NCBI GenBank assembly: GCA_017649485.1
Contig: JAGCGS010000032.1
Span: 44,439-108,438 of the forward strand
Direction of reading: 5' to 3'
From: Bacteroidaceae bacterium
Lineage (GTDB): Bacteria > Bacteroidota > Bacteroidia > Bacteroidales > Bacteroidaceae
DNA length: 64,000 nucleotides
Part shown: in pieces, positions 35,400 through 44,168 of the stretch
How positions within the stretch are numbered: the first letter of the stretch is position 1
How the letters are laid out: every line of letters starts with the position of its first letter
The notes under the pieces: model-generated
Database searches by the model: none
Seen by the model: the letters and a program-made list of their open reading frames with translations, nothing else
Told to the model about the DNA's origin: nothing
Made by a program: the position numbers and the translations under genes

Positions 35400-37082
35400 T
35401 TACCAAAAATAGATGTAGAAGGCAACCGTCAAAGACAGAATAATTAAAGTGTTGATGACATCCCAGTAATTCCAACTCGCTCTTGACGCTGCTCGCTGTT
35501 CAGGGGTAGCGGTTCCGAACACAAGACCTTGAATTTTCTTCTCATCAGGTTTTTCAGTACATAAACTAACAATAATGACCACCAACAGACAGAACACCAG
35601 CATACATCCGCTGAAGAACAGCCAGTTGAAGTCGAAGAATACACTCTTGAACCAGGTTTGTGAGGCATCTGTCACATTGGTGTAATATACTTTTGCACCC
35701 AAACGGGTCAAGCCGATAATAATGCCAGCGATGAGTCCCCACATACCACCTTTGGCAGATGCTCTTTTCCAAGTTATACCCAAAAGGAATGCGGAAGCAA
35801 TACCAGGAGCCAAAACCGACTGAACGTCTTGTAAATAGTTGTAGAGCACACTGCCTATACTGCGCATGATGGGAATCCACAGGATGCCTAAAAGTACGAT
35901 GATAACTGTAGCAATTTGTCCGATGCGTACTAATGATTTCTCAGAGGTGTTGGGACGCAGGCGTTTATAAAAATCTATAGTAAATAACATAGATGACGAA
36001 TTGAATAGCGAAGCCAAGGAACTCATTAAAGCCGCCAAAATACCGCAAACCACCAAACCTTTCACACCAGCAGGCAGGAGTTTGGCTACGAGTGTAGGAA
36101 ATGCTGCATCACTTAGTGTGTTACCACTTGCATCTAAAGGCAGGAAACCACCCCCTTGTTTAACATTGATGGCGTATGCTATCATACCAGGTATTAAAAA
36201 AATGAAAACAGGCAACATTTTCAGGTAAGCCCCAAAGATAGTTCCCCGTCGAGCTTCCTTTTCATTTTTGCCAGAGAGAACACGTTGAACAATGAACTGG
36301 TCAGTACACCAATACCAGAACCCTATTGTCGCAGAAGTTATTAAGGCACCCAACCAAGGATATTCTGGGTCGCGATTATCGCGAATCAAGTTTGTCATGT
36401 GGTCTCCATAATCATTGATGGTAACAGCACTGCAGATACCCATCAGTTCATCCCATCCGCCTAAGGCTTTTAAACCCAAAACCAATATGATAATAGAACC
36501 TAATAACAAGATAGGTGTTTGTAAAACAGAAGTATATAGTACAGACTTCATACCACCCAAAACGGTATAAATGGCAGTTAACAGCACCAGACCTATTGCA
36601 GCAATCCAGAAGAAATCGATGCCCCACAGGGTGTCGATGCCAAATACTTGTTGGAACACCAAGCCACCAGCATAAACTGTCACAGCTACCTTGGTAAGTA
36701 CATAACTAACTAACGAGATAACGGACAATATGGTTCGTGACTGTGGATTATAGCGTTTCTCTAAGAATTCAGGCATTGTATAAACCATGCTTCTGCTATA
36801 GAAAGGTACGAACACCCAACCTAAAATCAAAATCATCCATCCCTGTATTTCCCAATGAGCCATAGCCATACCACTTGATGCTCCTGTGCCAGCCAATCCA
36901 ATTAAATGTTCTGAACCAATATTGGAGGCAAAGATAGAGGCACCAATCGCCACCCAAGTTGCACTTCGACCACCCAAGAAATAATCTGCTGAGTCATCTT
37001 GTTTGCTCTTTAGTACCCAAACAATGATTCCTACCAATACACAGCAAAACGCTGCTATTACAATCCAATCAAGTAATTCCAT
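35400..37082 (-). CDS. SSS-family sodium/sugar symporter
   Basis: The 560-residue protein has about 14 membrane helices and the sodium/solute symporter signatures GASIFASNIGSEHLIGLAGTGAS and AALMSSLASLFNSSSMLFTIDFYK, with WYWCTDQFIVQRVLSGK between them. It lies between galM and araR, so arabinose is its likely cargo. Sequence alone does not fix the substrate. Confidence 0.9.
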   Translation of the reverse strand: MELLDWIVIAAFCCVLVGIIVWVLKSKQDDSADYFLGGRSATWVAIGASIFASNIGSEHLIGLAGTGASSGMAMAHWEIQGWMILILGWVFVPFYSRSMVYTMPEFLEKRYNPQSRTILSVISLVSYVLTKVAVTVYAGGLVFQQVFGIDTLWGIDFFWIAAIGLVLLTAIYTVLGGMKSVLYTSVLQTPILLLGSIIILVLGLKALGGWDELMGICSAVTINDYGDHMTNLIRDNRDPEYPWLGALITSATIGFWYWCTDQFIVQRVLSGKNEKEARRGTIFGAYLKMLPVFIFLIPGMIAYAINVKQGGGFLPLDASGNTLSDAAFPTLVAKLLPAGVKGLVVCGILAALMSSLASLFNSSSMLFTIDFYKRLRPNTSEKSLVRIGQIATVIIVLLGILWIPIMRSIGSVLYNYLQDVQSVLAPGIASAFLLGITWKRASAKGGMWGLIAGIIIGLTRLGAKVYYTNVTDASQTWFKSVFFDFNWLFFSGCMLVFCLLVVIIVSLCTEKPDEKKIQGLVFGTATPEQRAASRASWNYWDVINTLIILSLTVAFYIYFW

Positions 37083-37140
37083 AATATTTTAATGCAATGA
37101 TGTTACAAGGTTATGTTCTAATTTCCTTGTAGCCTCTGTC

Positions 37141-38286
37141 TTATTTATCAACTGTAAATTTGAAAATACATTCACTATTATAAGTCTGTCCCGGCTCCAA
37201 TACTACGCTTGGGAATGATGGCTGGTTAGGTGAATCAGGATAATGTTGTGTCTCCAGACATACAGCCGTGCGTCTATTATAAGGGATGCCATGCTTGCCT
37301 TTTACCCTGCCATTGAGGAAGTTGCCAGCGTAAACTTGGATACCAGGCTCATTGGTATAGACTGATACACTAATGCCTGTTGAAGGGCAGGTTGCTTTTG
37401 CAGCTAATTGAGTAATGTCACCATTAGTGTTTAGAACCCAGTTGTGGTCGAAACCATTGCCAAGTTTTATTTGTTCAAAATCAGTTTTATTGATATCTTG
37501 TCCTATAGGCTTAGGAGTGGAGAAATCCATTGGGGTACCCTTAACACTCTCAATTTTACCGAGTGGTATCAGTTTAGCATTCACAGGTGTATAGTTATCC
37601 GCATTCACAAACAACACATGGTCAGAGTTGTCTTTCGTGGGATCACCACTCAAGTTGAAATATGAGTGGTTGGTCATGTTAATCACTGTCTTCTTATCAG
37701 TGGTTGCACTATATTTGATATCAATGGCATTATCATCAGTTAACGTATAGGTAACCTTTACCTTCATGTTTCCGGGGAAATTCATGTCACCATCGGGAGA
37801 ATCAAGTGAGAGCTGGACTTGGGTATCGCTAAGCTGTTTCCCTTCAAACACTTTATACTGCCATCCCTTAGGACCACCATGCAGACAGTTGTCACCATCG
37901 TTGGCAAGCAATTCGTATATAGTACCATCCAATTCGAACTTAGCACCCGCTATTCGATTTGCATAGCGTCCAATACTGGCACCAAAGTCGCTGGCTATGT
38001 TCTGATAGTCTTCAATGTTATCAAAGGCTAAAACTACATCACGAGGGATACCATTCTTGTCGTTAAGGTTGACAGATACGATGCGACCACCGAAATTGGT
38101 GATGCATACTTCCATCCCATTTTTGTTGGTCAGTGTATAAAGATGTGTCTGCTGACCGTCGATGGTTGCCTCAAACTTTAGTGGGTCTAAACCTGACTGT
38201 GTTAAGGCTGGACCTGTTTTTTCTTGGTTGTTGCAGGCTGTCAGCATCAGGGCCATCATACCCGCCAGAATGATTGAATTTCTCAT
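37141..38286 (-). CDS. galM: Aldose 1-epimerase, lipoprotein
   Basis: The 381-residue protein has a lipobox (MALMLTACNNQ) and the galactose mutarotase fold with LTNKNGMEVCITNFGGRIVS, the sugar-binding NDGDNCLHGGPKGW, the catalytic histidine in NMTNHSYFNL and the catalytic glutamate in AVCLETQHYPDSPNQP. It equilibrates the anomers of free sugars in the periplasm before uptake. It is the first gene of the arabinose operon. Confidence 0.93.
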   Translation of the reverse strand: MRNSIILAGMMALMLTACNNQEKTGPALTQSGLDPLKFEATIDGQQTHLYTLTNKNGMEVCITNFGGRIVSVNLNDKNGIPRDVVLAFDNIEDYQNIASDFGASIGRYANRIAGAKFELDGTIYELLANDGDNCLHGGPKGWQYKVFEGKQLSDTQVQLSLDSPDGDMNFPGNMKVKVTYTLTDDNAIDIKYSATTDKKTVINMTNHSYFNLSGDPTKDNSDHVLFVNADNYTPVNAKLIPLGKIESVKGTPMDFSTPKPIGQDINKTDFEQIKLGNGFDHNWVLNTNGDITQLAAKATCPSTGISVSVYTNEPGIQVYAGNFLNGRVKGKHGIPYNRRTAVCLETQHYPDSPNQPSFPSVVLEPGQTYNSECIFKFTVDK

Positions 38287-38313
38287 TGCTTAAATATTTA
38301 CTAATTTGTTCCA

Positions 38314-38347
38314 CAAAGATAGTACTTATTTCTATAAGTTCATCAAA
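38314..38347 (-). promoter_or_regulatory. Promoter of the arabinose operon
   Basis: On the minus strand TTTG (38347-38344), 22 bases, then TATCTTTG (38321-38314), 28 bases before the galM ATG. Confidence 0.6.
38324..38339. promoter_or_regulatory. Candidate AraR operator
   Basis: The perfect inverted repeat ACTTAT-TTCT-ATAAGT lies wholly between the two promoter boxes of the arabinose operon, where a bound repressor would block RNA polymerase. The link to AraR is an inference from position. Confidence 0.55.
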
Positions 38348-38382
38348 AATTAAAGAAAATACTTTTTTCTTTGGTAAACAAA

Positions 38383-39837
38383 TTAATTTCGCTTCCAGAA
38401 ATTGGGGGTAAAGAGCAGAATGACAGTGAATACTTCCAAACGTCCAAGCAACATCAGGAAGCTCATAAGCCACTTACCAGCATCAGGCATCATGTTCCAG
38501 GTTCCACTAGGACCATAACTGCCAAGTGCCGGTCCCATATTGCCGAGTGCTGATATAGAGCATCCTATGGCTTCCATGAAATCGATGCCGATAGAAGAAA
38601 GAAAAATGCTACTGCCAAAGATAATAATGAAATAGATGAAGCAAAAAGCCATTACAGTGCTGAGTAAGGTGGGAGGAGCCACCTGCTTGTCCATACGCAC
38701 AGGAAGTATGGCGTTGGGGTGAAGGATGTGTTTGAACTCGTTCATCATGACCTTGAACAAGACCAGTACACGAATGCATTTCAAACCACCAGAGGTACTG
38801 CCGGCGCAAGCTCCTACCAGCATGACAAGCAACAGCAAGCCCCAAAGGGCAGCAGGCCAGGTCATATAGTCACAAGTGCTGAAACCTGTTGAAGTTTGAA
38901 GGGAAACCACTTGAAACAGAGAGTTTCTTATAGCATCTTCTCCCTCAATGCCCTGACTGATCCATAACACGACAGAGAAGGTTATGACAGTGATGGCTAC
39001 AGTCCCTGTATACCATTTTAACTCGCTGTCTTTCAAAGCTCTTCTGAATCTGCCACTGACAAAGAGGATAAGTAAGCTATAATTCATGCCAGATATAAAC
39101 ATGAACACTATGATGACATATTCTATATAAGGTGAATGATAGTAGGCGATACTCTCTTGGTGAGTGGAAAACCCACCTGTACCTGCTGCTGTGAGAGCGT
39201 GACAGATACTGTCGAATCCCCCAATGCCACCCAACAACAGTAATACGAAGAGTAATGCTGTGATGCCTACATAGATGCACCAAATCCAGCGCGCAGTGAT
39301 ACCAATACGAGGAGTCACTTTGTTGTGTGTGGGACCACTTACTTCTGCTGCAAACATTTGCAAGCCATTGACTCCCAGGAATGGCAACAAGGCAATAGTA
39401 AAGATGATGATGCCCAAGCCCCCAAACCATTGGGTGATGCTGCGCCAAAAGAGAAGTCCGCGAGGCATCTCATCGATGTTGTCAAGGATAGTAGCTCCAG
39501 TACTGGTGATGCCTGACATTGCCTCAAAGAAAGCATTGGTAACAGATGGAATATGTCCGTTTATATAGAAAGGGAGCATACCAAATAGAGCGAAAGCAAG
39601 CCAAGAACAGGTCACCATGATATATCCGTCACGACGAGTGAAAGCAAGTGTGCGTTTACGACTATAAAGTGACATGAGCAAGCCTGTAATTCCTGTGATT
39701 CCAGCTGTGATGAGCAGACTCATAAGGGCTGCATCATGATAATATGCAGAAACCCCTGTAGAAATCAGCAACATCATCGTTTCTAACAGTAGCAGGTTGC
39801 CAATGACCTTGATTATAGCTTTAGTGTTTATCATCAA
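38383..39837 (-). CDS. trkH: Potassium uptake protein, TrkH type
   Basis: The 484-residue protein has four pore-loop repeats with the filter-like segments TSTGATI, TAAGTGGFST, LQTSTGFST and ALGNMGPALG, separated by paired helices. It is the membrane channel of the Trk system. Its start overlaps the trkA stop (ATGA). Confidence 0.92.
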   Translation of the reverse strand: MMINTKAIIKVIGNLLLLETMMLLISTGVSAYYHDAALMSLLITAGITGITGLLMSLYSRKRTLAFTRRDGYIMVTCSWLAFALFGMLPFYINGHIPSVTNAFFEAMSGITSTGATILDNIDEMPRGLLFWRSITQWFGGLGIIIFTIALLPFLGVNGLQMFAAEVSGPTHNKVTPRIGITARWIWCIYVGITALLFVLLLLGGIGGFDSICHALTAAGTGGFSTHQESIAYYHSPYIEYVIIVFMFISGMNYSLLILFVSGRFRRALKDSELKWYTGTVAITVITFSVVLWISQGIEGEDAIRNSLFQVVSLQTSTGFSTCDYMTWPAALWGLLLLVMLVGACAGSTSGGLKCIRVLVLFKVMMNEFKHILHPNAILPVRMDKQVAPPTLLSTVMAFCFIYFIIIFGSSIFLSSIGIDFMEAIGCSISALGNMGPALGSYGPSGTWNMMPDAGKWLMSFLMLLGRLEVFTVILLFTPNFWKRN

Positions 39838-41174
39838 TTAAAAAACTTCTCTATTTTCTGTATTGTTTGCTTCAAGCAAAACAGCATTACGTGATCACCC
39901 ACCTCTATTTTAGTGTTACCCCTTACTAAGATACCTTCACCGTCACGTACCATACCTCCGATGGTGGCTCCTCGAGGTAGCCCTAAATCTTTAACCAGAT
40001 GTTTAGTAGCACGTGAACCTTCCTTGACAGTAAATTCTGCCACATCAGCATCTGCAAAGGTCAGGCATTTCACATTGCTTACATCGGCATCCAACATCAT
40101 TTGATAAATATGAGAAGCCGCGATCAATTTTTTGTTGATAACGGTACCAATATCCAGGCTTTCTGCCATACTGATATAGTCGATGTTCTCAACTTCTGCT
40201 ACTGTTTTTTCTACACCCATGCGTTTTGCTGCAAGGCAAGCCAATATGTTTGTTTCGCTATTACCTGTCAAGGCAACAAAGGCATCTGTGTGTTGCAAAC
40301 CTTCTTGCATTAACAAGTCCAAATCACGTCCATCACCATTGATAATCATAGTCTTGTCACTGAGCATCGTGGTTAGGTAATGACAACGATCTAAGTTCTG
40401 TTCAATAATCTTAACCTGCATATAATCTGGGACATACATTGCAGTACGGATGGCGATACGACTACCTCCCATAATCATGACATTGCGCACGTCGGGATAA
40501 TCTTCCTTCCCTGCAATCTTGCGTACATATGGCACATATTTACGTGTGGTGGTGAAATATACGATGTCATAAAGTTTCAGTTCGTCATTGCCGCCAGGGA
40601 TGATTGTTTCACTACCACGTTTAATGGCGACAATATGGTAGGGTAAGTCTGGTGAACCCAGATCTTTGAGGGGGATGTTCAGGATCTCAGCCTTCTCGCG
40701 AAGCTTAGCTCCCACCAGAATGAGGGCCCCATTGCTGAATTCCCACCATTGACGTACCCAACTCATTCGGATAGACGATACTATTTCCTTTGCTGCCAGA
40801 TGCTCAGGATAAATCAGTGAGCCAATGCCCATACGTTTGAAAAACTCCTGGTTCTTGGGCTCGATGTATTCATATTTGTCTATGCGAGCTACCGTTTTTT
40901 TTGCTCCTAAGCTGCGAGCCAACATACAAGCCATAGAATTTGTGCTCTCATCAGGAGTAACGGCAATAAAGAGATCGGCGTCAGAAGCTCCTATATCCTT
41001 CAAAGCTTGAATGGATATAGGAGAAGCAACAACTGTCATGAGGTCGAAGTTATTACCCAATGCACTGAGTTTTTCTTCGCTCTCATCCATCAAGTAGATG
41101 TCTTGTTTCTCTCTCGATAACAGTTTGGCCAAATGGGTACCCACTGCTCCTGCTCCTGCAATAATTATCTTCAT
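39834..41174 (-). CDS. trkA: Trk potassium system NAD-binding protein TrkA
   Basis: The 446-residue protein has two RCK halves: an N-terminal Rossmann motif (IIIAGAGAVGTHLAKLL) with a TrkA-C domain, and a second, weaker one (MIMGGSRIAIRTAMYV) with its own TrkA-C domain. It gates TrkH in response to nucleotides. It is coupled to trkH and sits 26 bases downstream of dxs. Confidence 0.93.
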   Translation of the reverse strand: MKIIIAGAGAVGTHLAKLLSREKQDIYLMDESEEKLSALGNNFDLMTVVASPISIQALKDIGASDADLFIAVTPDESTNSMACMLARSLGAKKTVARIDKYEYIEPKNQEFFKRMGIGSLIYPEHLAAKEIVSSIRMSWVRQWWEFSNGALILVGAKLREKAEILNIPLKDLGSPDLPYHIVAIKRGSETIIPGGNDELKLYDIVYFTTTRKYVPYVRKIAGKEDYPDVRNVMIMGGSRIAIRTAMYVPDYMQVKIIEQNLDRCHYLTTMLSDKTMIINGDGRDLDLLMQEGLQHTDAFVALTGNSETNILACLAAKRMGVEKTVAEVENIDYISMAESLDIGTVINKKLIAASHIYQMMLDADVSNVKCLTFADADVAEFTVKEGSRATKHLVKDLGLPRGATIGGMVRDGEGILVRGNTKIEVGDHVMLFCLKQTIQKIEKFFN

Positions 41175-41200
41175 GATAAATGAATCTCTTTATTTAATTG

Positions 41201-43105
41201 TCAAAATTCAATTGTTAATTGCTGAAAAATACTTTCTTCATCCATCCCACAAAGATGGTATAAATCCTCTGGTGATCCATGCTCCACAAACACATCAGGA
41301 ATGCCAATACGTTTCACATGTGGAGTATAGCCATGATCAGCCATAAATTCCAAAACAGCACTGCCCATGCCTCCTTTCCTAACTCCGTCTTCCACTGTTA
41401 CGATAATTGGGAATTGTTTGCCAATCTCATGTAACATCTCAGTATCTAATGGTTTTAAGAAACGTAAGTCATAGTGAGCAATGCTCAAACCTTTTTCCCT
41501 TTCAGCTCTTGCTATAGCTTCCTTTGCCAAATTGCCTATAGGACCAATGGTGATCACGGCTATATCTTTTCCGTCTTTCAGCATTCTGCCTTTGCCAACA
41601 GGTATTTCCTGCATGGGTCGTTTCCAATCAGTGCTGATGCCTCGTCCTCTAGGATAGCGTATTACAAATGTACCCTTGCCAGGTAATTGCGAAGTATACA
41701 TCAAATTGCGCAACTCGACCTCATTCATTGGCGAAGCTATAGTGAGGTTAGGGATAGGTCGCAAGGCTGCCATATCCAACATGCCATGATGTGTAGGACC
41801 GTCTTCGCCTACTAAACCAGCTCTATCCAAACAAAATACCACAGGCAACTTGAGAAATGCCACATCATGAATGATATGGTCAAAGGCACGCTGCATGAAC
41901 GATGAATAGATACTGCAGAAGGGTTGCATACCCTCTTTTGCCAAGCCTCCACTGAAAGTTACGGCATGACCTTCTGCGATGCCTACATCGAATGTCCTTT
42001 CCGGGAATACCTCCATCAGTTTATTCATGCTACTGCCTTGTAGCATAGCAGGTGTGATACCCACAATCCGTTCATTTTGCTTGGCTAGTTCAACTAGAGT
42101 CTCTCCAAATACATCTTGATACTTAGGTGGTAGATTCTCACAGCTCTCGGGTATCCGTTCTCCAGTATCAGGGTTGAACTTACTTGTGGCGTGCCAGAAT
42201 GCAGGATCTTCCTCTGCAGGTTTGAAGCCTTTGCCCTTCTTGGTGTGCAGGTGCAGCAGTTTGGGTCCTTTCATATCCTTGATGTTATTCAACACACGGA
42301 TAATCTCCTCCACGTTATGTCCGTCGATAGGCCCAAAATAGCGGATGTTCAGTCCTTCGAAAATATTCTGTTGGTTAGCTGCTATAGATTTCAAACTATT
42401 ACCTAAACGAATCAGCATTTTCCTGCGTTCGTCATTTAGCAAACCGATCTTCTCCATAGCTTTCGAAGCTTTGTAACGCAGTTGGTTATAGCTTGTTGTA
42501 GTAGTCAGATTCAGTAGGTATTGTTTCATACCTCCCACGCTATTGTCAATAGACATGTTGTTGTCATTGAGGATTATCAGCAGGTCGTTAGGTGTAGATG
42601 AGGCATTGTTAAGACCCTCAAAAGCCAAGCCACCACTCATACTGCCATCGCCTATTACAGCTACTACATGTTTGCCCTTTTCCCCTTTGAGTTGTGCTGC
42701 TACAGCCATACCTAAAGCTGCGGAGATGGAGTTCGATGCATGACCACATGCAAAGGTGTCATAAACACTTTCTTCTGGTGAAGGAAAAGGACGTATTCCT
42801 TTGAATTGGCGATTGGTAGAGAAGGCCTCACGTCGGCCTGTCAGAATCTTGTGTCCGTATGCTTGATGTCCCACATCCCATACAATAAGGTCGTCTGGCG
42901 TTTTGAAAACATAATGTAAGGCAACGGTTAGTTCTACTGTACCTAAGCTTGAGCCAAAATGCCCAGGATTGCGTGACACCTCTTTGATTATGTCATTTCG
43001 CAGGTCTTTGCATACCTGTTTTAGCTGACTTACAGGAAGTTTACGCAAATCCACTGGGTCATTGATTTGTTCAAGCAGGTTATATGTTGTTTTTTCTTCG
43101 TTCAT
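41201..43105 (-). CDS. dxs: 1-deoxy-D-xylulose-5-phosphate synthase
   Basis: From the ATG at 43105 the protein is 634 residues, the family's normal length. It has [19 protein letters not shown], the thiamine-diphosphate motif [33 protein letters not shown] and [15 protein letters not shown]. It makes DXP from pyruvate and glyceraldehyde-3-phosphate for isoprenoids, thiamine and pyridoxal. The end of the frame (QQLTIEF) is encoded by a TTGA/CAAT-rich stretch like the dispersed repeats. An upstream TTG start lies in the -7 box. Confidence 0.95.
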   Translation of the reverse strand: MNEEKTTYNLLEQINDPVDLRKLPVSQLKQVCKDLRNDIIKEVSRNPGHFGSSLGTVELTVALHYVFKTPDDLIVWDVGHQAYGHKILTGRREAFSTNRQFKGIRPFPSPEESVYDTFACGHASNSISAALGMAVAAQLKGEKGKHVVAVIGDGSMSGGLAFEGLNNASSTPNDLLIILNDNNMSIDNSVGGMKQYLLNLTTTTSYNQLRYKASKAMEKIGLLNDERRKMLIRLGNSLKSIAANQQNIFEGLNIRYFGPIDGHNVEEIIRVLNNIKDMKGPKLLHLHTKKGKGFKPAEEDPAFWHATSKFNPDTGERIPESCENLPPKYQDVFGETLVELAKQNERIVGITPAMLQGSSMNKLMEVFPERTFDVGIAEGHAVTFSGGLAKEGMQPFCSIYSSFMQRAFDHIIHDVAFLKLPVVFCLDRAGLVGEDGPTHHGMLDMAALRPIPNLTIASPMNEVELRNLMYTSQLPGKGTFVIRYPRGRGISTDWKRPMQEIPVGKGRMLKDGKDIAVITIGPIGNLAKEAIARAEREKGLSIAHYDLRFLKPLDTEMLHEIGKQFPIIVTVEDGVRKGGMGSAVLEFMADHGYTPHVKRIGIPDVFVEHGSPEDLYHLCGMDEESIFQQLTIEF

Positions 43106-43123
43106 TTTATGGCTCTTTGGATG

Positions 43124-43131
43124 CAAAAATA
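43124..43131 (-). promoter_or_regulatory. -7 box of dxs-trkA-trkH
   Basis: The minus strand reads TATTTTTG 18 bases before the dxs ATG. Confidence 0.45.
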
Positions 43132-43145
43132 CATAAATTAATTGT

Positions 43146-43153
43146 TATCTTTG
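43146..43153 (+). promoter_or_regulatory. -7 box of the GSCFA-murF-alr-tat operon
   Basis: TATCTTTG lies 25 bases before the ATG at 43179. The -33 box is unclear. Confidence 0.5.
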
Positions 43154-43178
43154 CACGAAGATAAGAAAAAATATCGCT

Positions 43179-44168
43179 ATGAACCTCTTCACAAGCGTTG
43201 AAATAGGTAGTTTATCAGATCGGCTCAGCTATAGCGACAAGCTGTTGCTGATTGGCTCCTGCTTTGCCTCTGAAGTGGGTGCACGTTTGAAAGGGGTAAA
43301 GTTTACATGTCAAGTTAATCCTTTTGGTGTGCTATACAATCCATTAAGCATTGCCACCTCTTTGCGTTTTCTGTTAGAAAACAAATTCCCTATGGGAGAA
43401 GATTTTATCTTTCATGAGGGATTATGGCACAGTCTCTCTTTTCATAGTGATTTTTCTGCTGTCTCACAAGAAACTTTGCAAGAGAATATTCATCGCTCAC
43501 TTGATACTTGTCGCGATGTGATGAAACAAGTGTCTTGTTTATTTCTCACTTTTGGTACTGCTTATGTTTATACTTGGAAGGAAACAGGACAGGTGGTGGC
43601 GAATTGCCATAAGCTACCAGAACAGCTTTTCCGTCGTAGGAAATTGAGTGTCCCTGAAATCGTAGAAACTTATTGCGATTTACTTAAGGAGATATGGCAA
43701 GTCAATCCTACAATAAGAGTGTTGTTTTCAGTTAGCCCCATTCGTCATGTACGCGATGGATTACATGAGAACCAGTTGAGCAAAGCAACACTATTATTGG
43801 CAATAGACGAATTACAACGATTGTATCCTGAGAAATTGATTTATTTCCCAGCATATGAGCTGCTGATGGATGAGTTACGCGATTATCGCTTCTATGCTGA
43901 TGATATGGTGCATCCTTCCCAAGTGGCAGTGGATTATATATGGCAAAAGTTCACAGAAACTTTTTTTGATAAAGATACATTGACGATGATGAAAAGTGTT
44001 AATGAAATAAAAAAAATGCTCAATCATCGTCCTTTGCATCCAGAATCTGCTGGATATGCAAAGTTTTTACATCAAATTGTGTTAAAAATAGAAACACTAT
44101 CAGAAAAATATCCTTACTTTGAATTCGAGAAAGAAAAAGAACTATGTCTTACCAGATTGAACAGATAG
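43179..44168 (+). CDS. GSCFA-domain protein
   Basis: The 329-residue protein carries the family motif IGSCFASEVGARL and NPFGVLYNPLSI, then LTFGTAYVYTWKETGQVVANCHKLP and a late DDMVHPSQVAVDYIW, an SGNH-hydrolase-like layout (S/C near the start, DxxH near the end). GSCFA proteins are thought to act on cell-surface or wall components, but no function is established. Here it overlaps murF-alr by 25 bases, which ties it to cell-wall synthesis. Confidence 0.87.
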   Translation: MNLFTSVEIGSLSDRLSYSDKLLLIGSCFASEVGARLKGVKFTCQVNPFGVLYNPLSIATSLRFLLENKFPMGEDFIFHEGLWHSLSFHSDFSAVSQETLQENIHRSLDTCRDVMKQVSCLFLTFGTAYVYTWKETGQVVANCHKLPEQLFRRRKLSVPEIVETYCDLLKEIWQVNPTIRVLFSVSPIRHVRDGLHENQLSKATLLLAIDELQRLYPEKLIYFPAYELLMDELRDYRFYADDMVHPSQVAVDYIWQKFTETFFDKDTLTMMKSVNEIKKMLNHRPLHPESAGYAKFLHQIVLKIETLSEKYPYFEFEKEKELCLTRLNR

